Assembly: GCA_013178155.1 (NCBI GenBank)
Contig: JABLXH010000039.1
Location: 1-40,737 of the forward strand
Source of the DNA: Armatimonadota bacterium
Lineage (GTDB): Bacteria; Armatimonadota; Zipacnadia; Zipacnadales; UBA11051
Direction: 5' to 3'
Length of the DNA stretch: 40,737 nucleotides
This document shows positions 15,412-22,754 of the stretch, piece by piece. How positions within the stretch are numbered: position 1 is the first letter of the stretch; the number at the start of each line of letters is the position of its first letter. Under the pieces are notes generated by a model. That model saw only the letters and a list, made by a program, of their open reading frames with translations. It was not told the DNA's origin and searched no databases. The position numbers and the translations under genes are program-made.

Positions 15412-16407
15412 ATGCGTAACGAAGGGCGAATACCACTGCTGGTCATCGGTGGTCCCACGGCAGCGGGTAAGACGGCGGCTGCGGTGGAGGTGGCGGCTCG
15501 AGTCGGAGGCGAGATCGTGTCCGCTGACTCCATGCAGATCTACCGGCGTCTGGACATCGGCACCGCCAAGCCAACGCCGGAGGAGCGCCGCCGTGTGCGG
15601 TTCCACCTGGTGGATACTGTCGAGCCTACGGCCGAATACACCGTCGCCGACTTCCAGCGGGATGCCGAGCAGGCCATCGCGGGTATCTGGAGCCGAGGCA
15701 AGCTGCCCATTCTCTGCGGCGGGACGGGGCTGTACATCCGCTCGGTGCTTGCCGGGTTGTCGTTTCCGGTGGGGGCAGTGGCCGAGACACGCGAGCTGCG
15801 GCGCCGGTTGCAGCGCGAGGCGGAGGAACTGGGAGCCGAAGCGCTGCACCAGCGATTGGCAGGCGTGGATCCGGCGACCGCTCAGCGAGTAGCGCCAGCG
15901 GATGTGAGAAGGGTGATTCGCGCTCTGGAGGTCTATCTGGCCACTGGTCGGCCTTTCTCAGAGCTTGCCCGCGTTGACGAGGGGCGGCGAGTCATCTATA
16001 ATGCGACCACGTTCGTGCTGACCTGTCCTCGCACGCTATTGTACCGCCGCACGGACCAGCGCGTGGACGAAATGCTGTCTGCCGGCTGGCTGGACGAGGT
16101 GCGGGCCCTGCGCTCGTCGGGGCTTTCGCTTCAACATCAGTCCATGCAGGCCATTGGCTACCGTCACTTGCTGCTCCATCTGGAGCACGGTAGCGACCTG
16201 ACTGAGACCGTGCGTCTCATCAAGCGCGACACACGCCGCTACGCCAAACGCCAGCTAACCTGGTTCCGGCGGGAACCGGGGCGTCTCCTGGAGTGGGGAG
16301 ACGCGTTGCCCTTTGCGGCAGTCGTGCAGTCTCTGCATCGCTCGGCATCCATGTTATTGGCGGGTGACAGCGCTCATGGCGACGGAGGGCAACACAACGC
16401 AAGATGA
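15412..16407 (+). CDS. miaA: tRNA dimethylallyltransferase
   Basis: 331 residues, slightly longer than the usual 300-315 because of a C-terminal extension. It transfers a dimethylallyl group to N6 of A37 in tRNAs reading UNN codons. P-loop GGPTAAGKT (13-21), SADSMQIYRR with D39, GTAKP, GGTGLYIRS and the QAIGYRH motif are all in place. ATG 15412 was chosen because longer in-frame starts would run back into the divergent M42 promoter region. Its 3' end overlaps hfq by 32 nt, the classic miaA-hfq order. Confidence 0.96.
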   Translation: MRNEGRIPLLVIGGPTAAGKTAAAVEVAARVGGEIVSADSMQIYRRLDIGTAKPTPEERRRVRFHLVDTVEPTAEYTVADFQRDAEQAIAGIWSRGKLPILCGGTGLYIRSVLAGLSFPVGAVAETRELRRRLQREAEELGAEALHQRLAGVDPATAQRVAPADVRRVIRALEVYLATGRPFSELARVDEGRRVIYNATTFVLTCPRTLLYRRTDQRVDEMLSAGWLDEVRALRSSGLSLQHQSMQAIGYRHLLLHLEHGSDLTETVRLIKRDTRRYAKRQLTWFRREPGRLLEWGDALPFAAVVQSLHRSASMLLAGDSAHGDGGQHNAR

Positions 16408-16597
16408 GTACCTGAAGGCAGCGATTGCAAACCGGACGACCATGCGGGTCCTTCTGCTCAGCGGTAAGGACTTGCGAGGCATCATCAAGGCCTCCGACGC
16501 CTACACGCTCACCCTCGACATCGGCGGCGGCACGGAGCTTCTGGTGTACAAGAGTGCCATCGGAGTCATCGGGCCGGCTGGTCGCCCCGGGGAATAG
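16376..16597 (+). CDS. hfq: RNA chaperone Hfq (divergent)
   Basis: 73 residues. An N-terminal helix with Q9 (TTQDEYLKAAIANR) leads into Sm1 (LLSGKDLRGIIKASDAY) and Sm2 (YKSAIGVI, 58-65). Hfq forms a hexameric ring that pairs small RNAs with mRNAs. The Sm2 signature YKHAI is changed to YKSAI (S60 for the canonical H57), and the Q41-F42 equivalents are A42-Y43, so U-rich RNA binding at the proximal face may differ. Lateral-rim basic residues are sparse (one Arg, R20). The start lies inside the end of miaA and a hairpin follows, so it is probably made from the miaA transcript. Confidence 0.88.
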   Translation: MATEGNTTQDEYLKAAIANRTTMRVLLLSGKDLRGIIKASDAYTLTLDIGGGTELLVYKSAIGVIGPAGRPGE

Positions 16598-16630
16598 CCC
16601 GTCAGACGAAGACGGCATCCCGACCCGCAC

Positions 16631-16657
16631 GGCAGGTTGCCCGCAGGGCAGCCTGTC
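16631..16657 (+). terminator. terminator hairpin after hfq
   Basis: GGCAGGTTGCCC (16631-16642) pairs with GGGCAGCCTGTC (16646-16657) over 12 positions, including two G-U pairs, with a GCA loop. A pyrimidine-rich TGTTCTTCT lies about 7 nt further on. It would end the miaA-hfq transcript before dapF. Confidence 0.6.
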
Positions 16658-16719
16658 GTAGCCTGTTCTTCTGGCGCAGGCTTCGCGAACCAGGTCGGAA
16701 CCGTGAAAGAGCGGCCACC

Positions 16720-17586
16720 ATGCGATTCACCAAGATGCACGGTCTGGGCAACGACTATCTGTACTTCGATGGCTTCGCTGAGGACCTAGAACGCTATGAC
16801 CTCGCGCGCCTCTCGCAGTTGCTCTCTGATCGCCATTTCGGGGTCGGGAGCGATGGCATCATCCTCATCCTCCCCTCCGACCGAGCCGACTTCCGCATGC
16901 GAATGTTCAACAGCGACGGCTCCGAGGGCGAGATGTGCGGTAACGGCATCCGCTGTTTCGCCAAGTTCGTCTACGACCGTGGCCTGACCACCAAGACCGA
17001 ACTTGAGGTGGAAACCGGCGCCGGCATCATCCGGCCGACGATGATCGTCGAGAACGGAAAGGTCACCTGGGTGCGGGTAGACATGGGGCAGCCGCGGCTG
17101 AAACGCGGCCAGATACCCATGGGCGGCGACCCCGAGGCGCCAGCGCAGGGCGTAGTCATCGAGCTGCCAGGCAAAGCCTACACCGCCCATTGCGTCTCGA
17201 TGGGCAACCCCCATTGCGTCATCTTCGTCGACGAGATTACCGATGCGCAAGTGCTCGGTGATGGGCCACTGCTGGAGACGCATGAGCTGTTCCCGCGGAA
17301 GACGAACGTCGAGTTCGCGCAGGTGCTGAGCTCGCGCGAGTTACGGATGCGAGTGTGGGAGCGGGGAGCGGGGGAGACCCTGGCCTGCGGCACCGGCGCG
17401 TGTGCCACGGCTGTTGCCGCTCACTTGGCTGGCCACTGCGGCCGTGAGGTGACGGTCCACCTGCGCGGTGGCGACCTGAAGATCGAATGGCGAGCCGATG
17501 ATCGGGTCATGATGACCGGCCCGGCGACGACGGTGGCCGAGTGCGAAGTAACCGAGGACTTCATCGCCGCAGCTCTGCGGCAGTGA
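16720..17586 (+). CDS. dapF: diaminopimelate epimerase
   Basis: 288 residues. It interconverts LL- and meso-diaminopimelate, the last step before lysine and the direct precursor for peptidoglycan. The two catalytic cysteines are visible: C73 in MCGNGIRC and C223 in ACGTGAC. The N-terminal MHGLGND and SDGIILI motifs are typical. It is followed 11 nt later by the LL-DAP aminotransferase gene, so the two encode consecutive steps. No clear promoter was recognised in the 122 bp after hfq. Confidence 0.97.
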   Translation: MRFTKMHGLGNDYLYFDGFAEDLERYDLARLSQLLSDRHFGVGSDGIILILPSDRADFRMRMFNSDGSEGEMCGNGIRCFAKFVYDRGLTTKTELEVETGAGIIRPTMIVENGKVTWVRVDMGQPRLKRGQIPMGGDPEAPAQGVVIELPGKAYTAHCVSMGNPHCVIFVDEITDAQVLGDGPLLETHELFPRKTNVEFAQVLSSRELRMRVWERGAGETLACGTGACATAVAAHLAGHCGREVTVHLRGGDLKIEWRADDRVMMTGPATTVAECEVTEDFIAAALRQ

Positions 17587-17597
17587 GGAGCGAATAG

Positions 17598-18788
17598 ATG
17601 GACATCCCCCAGGCCCAGCGGCTGCAACGCATCCCGCCCTATCCCTTCCGCGAGATCAACGCGCTCAAGAACAAGATGATCGACGAGGGCGTCGAGCCGA
17701 TTGACTTCGGCATTGGCGACCCGGACATGCCCACACCGGATTTCGTCATCGAGGCGCTGGCCGAGGCTGCCAAGGACCCCAGCACCCACCCGTATGATGA
17801 GACAGGTTTCGGCCTGCCGGAGTACAAGGAAGCTATCGCACGCTTCGCTCAACGCCGTTTTGGGGTGCAGGTGTCGCCAGAGGGCGAGATCCAAAGCTGC
17901 ATCGGGTCCAAGGAGGCTTTGGTCCACATCATCTGGGCCTACGTGGATCCCAGCGACGTGGTGCTGGTGCCCGACCCGGCCTATTCGGTCTACAAGGTCC
18001 AGACCACCTGGTGCGGGGGCGCTGCCTTCCCGATGCCGCTGCGGCCCGAGAACGGCTTCCTTCCGGACCTGGGGGCCATCCCCCGGAGCGTGGCGCGGGC
18101 GGCAAAGCTGCTCTTCCTGAACTACCCCAACAACCCCACGGGCGCGGTGGCTCCACTGGACTACCTTGCTGAAGCCGTGGAGTTCTGCCGCCGGCACGAG
18201 ATTATCCTGGTGAACGATTGCGCCTACTCCGAGGTTGCCTACGACGGCCTGCAGCCACCCAGCGTGCTGCAAGTGCCGGGAGCCAAGGACGTGGCCATCG
18301 AGATGCACTCACTGTCCAAGACCTTCAACATGACGGGCTGGCGGGTGGGCTGGGCGATGGGGGGCAAGCCCTTCGTGGAGGCGCTGTCGCGCTGCAAGAG
18401 CAACGTGGACAGTGGCACCTTTATGGCCATCCAGAAGGCGGCGATCGTGGCCCTGGACCGCTACGAGGAATGGGTGCCGGTGATGCAGGGCGAGTACCAG
18501 GCGCGGCGGGACGCCTTCGTCGCGGGCCTTAACAGTCTGGGCTGGAAGCTGGAACCCCCCAAGGCCACCTTCTATGTCTGGGTACCCGTGCCGCCGGGCT
18601 ATAACAGCGCCCGCTTCGCTACCGACCTGCTGGAGCACTGCCAGGTGCTGGCCATCCCAGGCGCTGTCTATGGCGAGTATGGCGAGGGGTTCGTCCGCTT
18701 CTCACTGACGATCAAGGGGCCGGACCGGCAGGCGCAGATCGCTCAGGCCATCTCTGCCATGAGGGACAACCTCAAACTGACGTGGTAG
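17598..18788 (+). CDS. dapL: LL-diaminopimelate aminotransferase
   Basis: 396 residues, fold-type I PLP aminotransferase. It converts tetrahydrodipicolinate and glutamate to LL-DAP in one step, bypassing DapD/C/E. The N-terminus (RIPPYPFREINALKNKM) and DFGIGDPDMPTP match DapL-like enzymes. NYPNNPTG (175-182), NDCAYSEV (206-213) and the PLP lysine K241 in SLSKTFNMTGWR are present. TGAGGAG lies 7 nt before the ATG. Direct pairing with dapF supports the DapL route over a generic aspartate/tyrosine aminotransferase role. A GC-rich hairpin follows. Confidence 0.9.
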   Translation: MDIPQAQRLQRIPPYPFREINALKNKMIDEGVEPIDFGIGDPDMPTPDFVIEALAEAAKDPSTHPYDETGFGLPEYKEAIARFAQRRFGVQVSPEGEIQSCIGSKEALVHIIWAYVDPSDVVLVPDPAYSVYKVQTTWCGGAAFPMPLRPENGFLPDLGAIPRSVARAAKLLFLNYPNNPTGAVAPLDYLAEAVEFCRRHEIILVNDCAYSEVAYDGLQPPSVLQVPGAKDVAIEMHSLSKTFNMTGWRVGWAMGGKPFVEALSRCKSNVDSGTFMAIQKAAIVALDRYEEWVPVMQGEYQARRDAFVAGLNSLGWKLEPPKATFYVWVPVPPGYNSARFATDLLEHCQVLAIPGAVYGEYGEGFVRFSLTIKGPDRQAQIAQAISAMRDNLKLTW

Positions 18789-18810
18789 GCGGCAGACTCA
18801 GCCGTGCACC

Positions 18811-18837
18811 CGAGACCGACCCCCAGGGCCGGTCTCG
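18811..18837 (+). terminator. terminator hairpin after dapL
   Basis: CGAGACCG (18811-18818) pairs with CGGTCTCG (18830-18837), an 8-bp perfect stem with an 11-nt interior that can add a short inner stem. It is followed by TTCCCC. It precedes the hflX promoter, which supports a transcription-unit boundary. Confidence 0.65.
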
Positions 18838-18850
18838 TTCCCCAGTGCTC

Positions 18851-18879
18851 TTGGCAGCTCCCGGGGCCTGTTCTATACT
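18851..18879 (+). promoter_or_regulatory. sigma-70 promoter for hflX
   Basis: TTGGCA (18851-18856) and TATACT (18874-18879) are spaced by 17 bp, each one mismatch from consensus. The predicted start is near 18886, about 29 nt before the ATG. Confidence 0.82.
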
Positions 18880-18914
18880 GGTTCCACGGCTGAGAAGGTG
18901 GCAGGGAAAAGGGC

Positions 18915-20216
18915 ATGTCAGAGTACATTGAGGTAGGCCTGCGACGAGAAGGCCTGGAGGCGGAGCGGGCGGTCATCGTTGGCACGGTGCGTCAGCGCGA
19001 GGACGGGCGACACTCGTTGCGGGAAATGGCTGACCTGGCCCGCGCCGCCGGCGTAATTCCGGTGGGCATAGTGGTGCAGCGGCGTGAGGCTCCGCACCAG
19101 AACACCTTCCTGGGCAAAGGTAAGCTGGAGGAGCTCAAGATCGCGCTGGCTGAACTCGATGCCAGCGTGGCGCTGTTCGACGGCGACCTGTCCCCCCGAC
19201 AGGTGCGGACCCTCGTTGACATCCTCGAGGGCAAGAAGATCGTGGACCGCACCGAGCTGATCCTCGACATCTTCGCCCAGCATGCGCGCACCTCAGAGGG
19301 CAAGCTGCAGGTTGAGCTGGCCCAGCTCTCGTATCTCTTGCCACGGCTGACGGGTCGGGGCAAGATGATGGACCGCATCGGGGGCGGCGGAGCCGCCGCG
19401 GGCGGTGTGGGCGTCCGGGGACCTGGTGAGACGAAACTGGAGACCGACCGGCGGCGACTGCGGGCCCGGATCGCACGCTTGCGGGAGGAACTGAAGGAGG
19501 TCCGGCAGCGTCGCGACCTGGAACGCCATAGCCGGCGCAAGGGCGGCTTGCAGACGGTCGCCCTGGTCGGCTACACCAATGCCGGTAAGTCCACGCTGCT
19601 GAACGCGCTGGCGGGGTCCCAGGAAGTCAGCGCCCATGACCGGCTGTTTGAGACCCTCGACCCCACCGTGCGGAAAGTACGTATCGGCGACGGCGAGGTG
19701 CTGGTCAGCGACACGGTGGGCTTCATCAAGGATCTGCCCCAGGCGCTGGTGGAGGCTTTCCGCGCCACTCTTGAGGAGGTGGTCGAGGCGGACCTGCTGG
19801 TGCACGTCGTGGAAGCCAGCAGTGACTTCCCTCTTACGGAGCGGCAGTCTACTGAAGCCACGCTGGAGGAGCTGGGCGTCGAGACCAAGCCCACTATCGT
19901 GGTCCTCAACAAGTGGGACATCGCGACCCCGGCCCAGCGAGCCGATGCGCTGGAGAAGATGCCGGACGGCCTCCCGCTCTCAGCCCTGACAGGCGAGGGC
20001 CTCGATCAGTTGCGGGAGATGATCGCTGACCGCATCTTCCGCCGACACATCCCCCTGACCCTGTTGCTGCCTTACAGCCGGCTGGACCTGCTCAATGTGG
20101 CCCGCGAACACGGCCGCGTATTGGACGAGGACTACCGGGAGGACGGCTTGCATGCGGAGGTAGAGGTTGAGGAAGCAGTAGTGCCGAACCTGCGCCAGTT
20201 TGTGGCGACAGAATAG
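18915..20216 (+). CDS. hflX: ribosome-associated GTPase HflX
   Basis: 433 residues, full length. HflX binds the 50S subunit and splits stalled ribosomes under stress. The N-terminal domain includes FLGKGKLEEL and the VFDRTxLIL-like IVDRTELILDIF. A Gly-rich loop (RIGGGGAAAGGVGVRGPGE) follows, then a helical linker (about 172-210). The G domain has G1 GYTNAGKST (219-227), G3 DTVGF (266-270) and G4 NKWD (332-335). It has its own promoter, so it is not strictly part of the hfq transcript, even though hfq-hflX proximity is a conserved theme. Confidence 0.97.
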   Translation: MSEYIEVGLRREGLEAERAVIVGTVRQREDGRHSLREMADLARAAGVIPVGIVVQRREAPHQNTFLGKGKLEELKIALAELDASVALFDGDLSPRQVRTLVDILEGKKIVDRTELILDIFAQHARTSEGKLQVELAQLSYLLPRLTGRGKMMDRIGGGGAAAGGVGVRGPGETKLETDRRRLRARIARLREELKEVRQRRDLERHSRRKGGLQTVALVGYTNAGKSTLLNALAGSQEVSAHDRLFETLDPTVRKVRIGDGEVLVSDTVGFIKDLPQALVEAFRATLEEVVEADLLVHVVEASSDFPLTERQSTEATLEELGVETKPTIVVLNKWDIATPAQRADALEKMPDGLPLSALTGEGLDQLREMIADRIFRRHIPLTLLLPYSRLDLLNVAREHGRVLDEDYREDGLHAEVEVEEAVVPNLRQFVATE

Positions 20217-20262
20217 GGAGAGGCGGGCTGCTGCCGACTCCCGTGCTACTGAGGTGCTGTAG

Positions 20263-21411
20263 ATGCTACGTTTCGGTGTGATCGGCTACGGTGGGCGTAT
20301 CCGGGGGATCATCAGTGGGCTTCGCTGTTTCGACGTGGACTTTGCCATTGGGGCCATCACGGACCCCAGGGGTGAGGAGTACAAGGCTGCGGACGAGAGC
20401 CTGAAGGATACGGTCATCTACCAGGATGCCGATGAGATGCTGGACAGGGAGCGGTTGGACGGTGTGCTTATCGGAACCCGCTGCTCCCTGCATGCGCCGA
20501 TGGCAGTGAAGGTCGCCGCGCGGCAGCTTCCGCTTTTCCTGGAGAAGCCCGTGGCCACGAGCATGGAGCAGGTGCGGGCCCTGGCCGAGGCATTTGCGGA
20601 CTACAAACCTCAGGTTGTGGTCTCCTTTCCCCTCCGGTTGACTTCGCTGGCCCTGGCGGCGAAGGAGATCATTGACTCCGGGCGACTGGGTCCAATCCAT
20701 CACGTCCAGGCCTGGAACAACGTACCCTATGGCTGGTGTTACTACGGGGCCTGGTACCGCGACTACAACGAGACCGGGGGACTGTTCCTGCAGAAGGCCA
20801 CCCATGATTTCGACTATATATCCTATCTGGTGGACTCAGCCCCCAAGACGGTCTGTGCGATGAACTCCCAGCGGGTCTATGGCGGCGACAAGCCGGAGGA
20901 CCTGATGTGCCGGGACTGCGCTGAACAGGAGACGTGTATCGAGAGCCCCTTCAACCTGTTCTACCGGCGTGGCCAGGGTGGCAAGGTGGACCGCGAGAGC
21001 GGGATGCAGTGCATGTTCTCGGAGTCCATCAGGAACGAGGACAGCGGCAACGCCATCCTGGAGTTCGAGAACGGGGTACAGGCGTGCTACTCCCAGAACT
21101 TCTTCGCCCGCAACAAGGCGGGCGCCCGGGGCGCACGTCTCTTTGGCTACCACGGCACTGTGGAGTTTGACTGGTACACCGGCGAGGTGAAAGTGTTCGA
21201 CCACCACAGCCCGCGTTACGACACGATCCGGTTTGAGGCGGGTGGCGGACACTTTGGCGGGGACACCGAACTGTGCTACGACTTCCTGCAGATCGTCCAG
21301 GGCAAGGGCCGGTCCCGAAGCCCCATCGAGGCAGGCATCATCAGCGCCCTGACTTGTCTCAAGGCCCGCGAGAGCGCCGCGACGCACACTTTCCAGGAAG
21401 TCAAACTGTAG
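20263..21411 (+). CDS. Gfo/Idh/MocA-family oxidoreductase with Cys cluster
   Basis: 382 residues. Rossmann domain with GVIGYGGR (5-12), EKP (94-96, the family's catalytic Lys-Pro) and KATHDFDY (178-185, with H181/D182 in the expected active-site helix). It should oxidise or reduce a sugar or cyclitol with NAD(P). A segment C216-x2-C219-x5-C225, with C250 nearby, resembles the Cys-containing insertion of one Gfo/Idh subgroup and may bind metal. No signal peptide. It lies 46 nt after hflX and may be cotranscribed. A terminator follows. The substrate is unknown. Confidence 0.9.
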   Translation: MLRFGVIGYGGRIRGIISGLRCFDVDFAIGAITDPRGEEYKAADESLKDTVIYQDADEMLDRERLDGVLIGTRCSLHAPMAVKVAARQLPLFLEKPVATSMEQVRALAEAFADYKPQVVVSFPLRLTSLALAAKEIIDSGRLGPIHHVQAWNNVPYGWCYYGAWYRDYNETGGLFLQKATHDFDYISYLVDSAPKTVCAMNSQRVYGGDKPEDLMCRDCAEQETCIESPFNLFYRRGQGGKVDRESGMQCMFSESIRNEDSGNAILEFENGVQACYSQNFFARNKAGARGARLFGYHGTVEFDWYTGEVKVFDHHSPRYDTIRFEAGGGHFGGDTELCYDFLQIVQGKGRSRSPIEAGIISALTCLKARESAATHTFQEVKL

Positions 21412-21432
21412 GGCAGATCCGCTGCCGGCCTC

Positions 21433-21465
21433 AGGAGCGCCCCGGTCTCAGTCCGCGGCGCTCCT
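21433..21465. terminator. bidirectional terminator between the two Gfo/Idh/MocA genes
   Basis: AGGAGCGCC (21433-21441) and GGCGCTCCT (21457-21465) make a perfect 9-bp stem with a 15-nt loop, followed by CTTTCC on the plus strand, between convergent genes. Confidence 0.7.
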
Positions 21466-21505
21466 CTTTCCGCTCTGCCGCTGTGGGCAACGTGTGGCGG
21501 CTGGC

Positions 21506-22519
21506 CTAGACGAAGGAACTGGCGTAGATCATGTCCACCAGCTCCATGGTCTTGACGGCATCGCCGAAGTGCGTCTCGGGGAGCTTGCCGGACTTGATGC
21601 AGTCCACAAAATGCCGGTTCTCGCCGAAGAAGCCATAGGAGTGATACTTCTCTTCCCGCCCGGCTGCCTCGTTGGCCGTGATGACCTCGGCTGCCAGTTG
21701 GTTGTCGAGGTTGAGGATGGCCTTGTCGTCAGGGTCAATGAAGGCCGAGGCGCCGGCGGCGTGCAGTTCGAAGGTATGTACGCGGCCACCCGTCTGCCAG
21801 TTCGCCAGCAGGACGCCAATAGCGCCGCTCTCGAACTCCACCATGGCGGTGAAGCTGGTGGCGAACTGCTTGCCCAGGCTGCGAACGGCACTGACGCAGT
21901 CCACCACATCGCCACCGAAGAAACGTAGGGCGTCCACGGCATGGACGGCGTCACAGCTCAGCACGTCAATGGCCCCGTTGTAGTAGGGTCCGCCGGTGTG
22001 CCATTTGTAGAAGGTGGAGACGACCTGATTGAGCGGCCCCACCTGCGTGACTTTGGCCTTGCACTGCTGCATCAGCGGGATGAACCGCCGATTGAAGGCC
22101 ACCATGGTGAGCACGCCCTTGGCCTCGGCGAGGTTCGCCATCTGCCGGGTCTGTTCGCTCATGACCCCCGGAGGCTTCTCGATGTAGCAGTGCAGGCCCC
22201 GGCTGAGGACATCAATGACAATGTCAAAGAGGTGGTGCGGCGGCATCAGCACATAGACGCCATCTGGTGCCGTCTCCTCAATCATTTCCTGGTAGCTGGT
22301 GAAACGCTTCTCGATACCGAACTTGTCGGCCGTCGCATGCAGCTTGTCCTCGACGAGGTCACACAGCCCTGCCATCTCCACATCATCCATCTCGGCGAGG
22401 GAGGGGTAGTGGACTGTGTTGGCCATGCCGCCAGCACCGATGAGCGCCAACCGCACCTTCTTCTGCGCGCTGGTCTTCCTGCTGGCTCTGGCGGGCGCAG
22501 CCTTCTTCTTCGCGGGCAT
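21506..22519 (-). CDS. Gfo/Idh/MocA-family oxidoreductase with basic N-terminal extension
   Basis: 337 residues from ATG 22519, which has AGGAGG 6 nt upstream. Longer in-frame starts lack this site. A Lys/Ala/Arg-rich tail (about residues 1-21, MPAKKKAAPARAS) precedes the Rossmann core, GAGGMA (28-33), with EKP at 114-116 and the SCDAVHAVDALRF active-site helix (an Asp/His variant of the family motif). It would act on a sugar or cyclitol in the cytoplasm. The basic tail is unlike a signal peptide and looks like a disordered nucleic-acid- or protein-binding extension. It converges on the other Gfo/Idh/MocA gene but is only distantly similar. Confidence 0.9.
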   Translation of the reverse strand: MPAKKKAAPARASRKTSAQKKVRLALIGAGGMANTVHYPSLAEMDDVEMAGLCDLVEDKLHATADKFGIEKRFTSYQEMIEETAPDGVYVLMPPHHLFDIVIDVLSRGLHCYIEKPPGVMSEQTRQMANLAEAKGVLTMVAFNRRFIPLMQQCKAKVTQVGPLNQVVSTFYKWHTGGPYYNGAIDVLSCDAVHAVDALRFFGGDVVDCVSAVRSLGKQFATSFTAMVEFESGAIGVLLANWQTGGRVHTFELHAAGASAFIDPDDKAILNLDNQLAAEVITANEAAGREEKYHSYGFFGENRHFVDCIKSGKLPETHFGDAVKTMELVDMIYASSFV

Positions 22520-22645
22520 GATCGTCCTCCTGGCGTTCACTTGTGGACTGACCCAAAGCAGGGTCCATTTCGCCAGCCGGTCAGTCAGACCTTCACATAG
22601 AGTCTCTGCGTGCCACTTTGGCCGGGATGTTCACAAAAGGTTCCG

Positions 22646-22674
22646 TTGGACGGACGGGAAGCACGTGTTAAAAT
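22646..22674 (+). promoter_or_regulatory. sigma-70 promoter for the secreted TPR protein
   Basis: TTGGAC (22646-22651) and TAAAAT (22669-22674) with 17-bp spacing. The predicted start is near 22681, leaving a leader of about 74 nt. The 235-bp divergent region holds no other recognised element. Confidence 0.75.
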
Positions 22675-22754
22675 AGTAGGCAACTGCCGCGCGTCTCGAC
22701 AGACTGCCCGGGAGAGTTGTTCCGCCGGGGGCCCGGGCCGAGGAGGCGGTCGCT

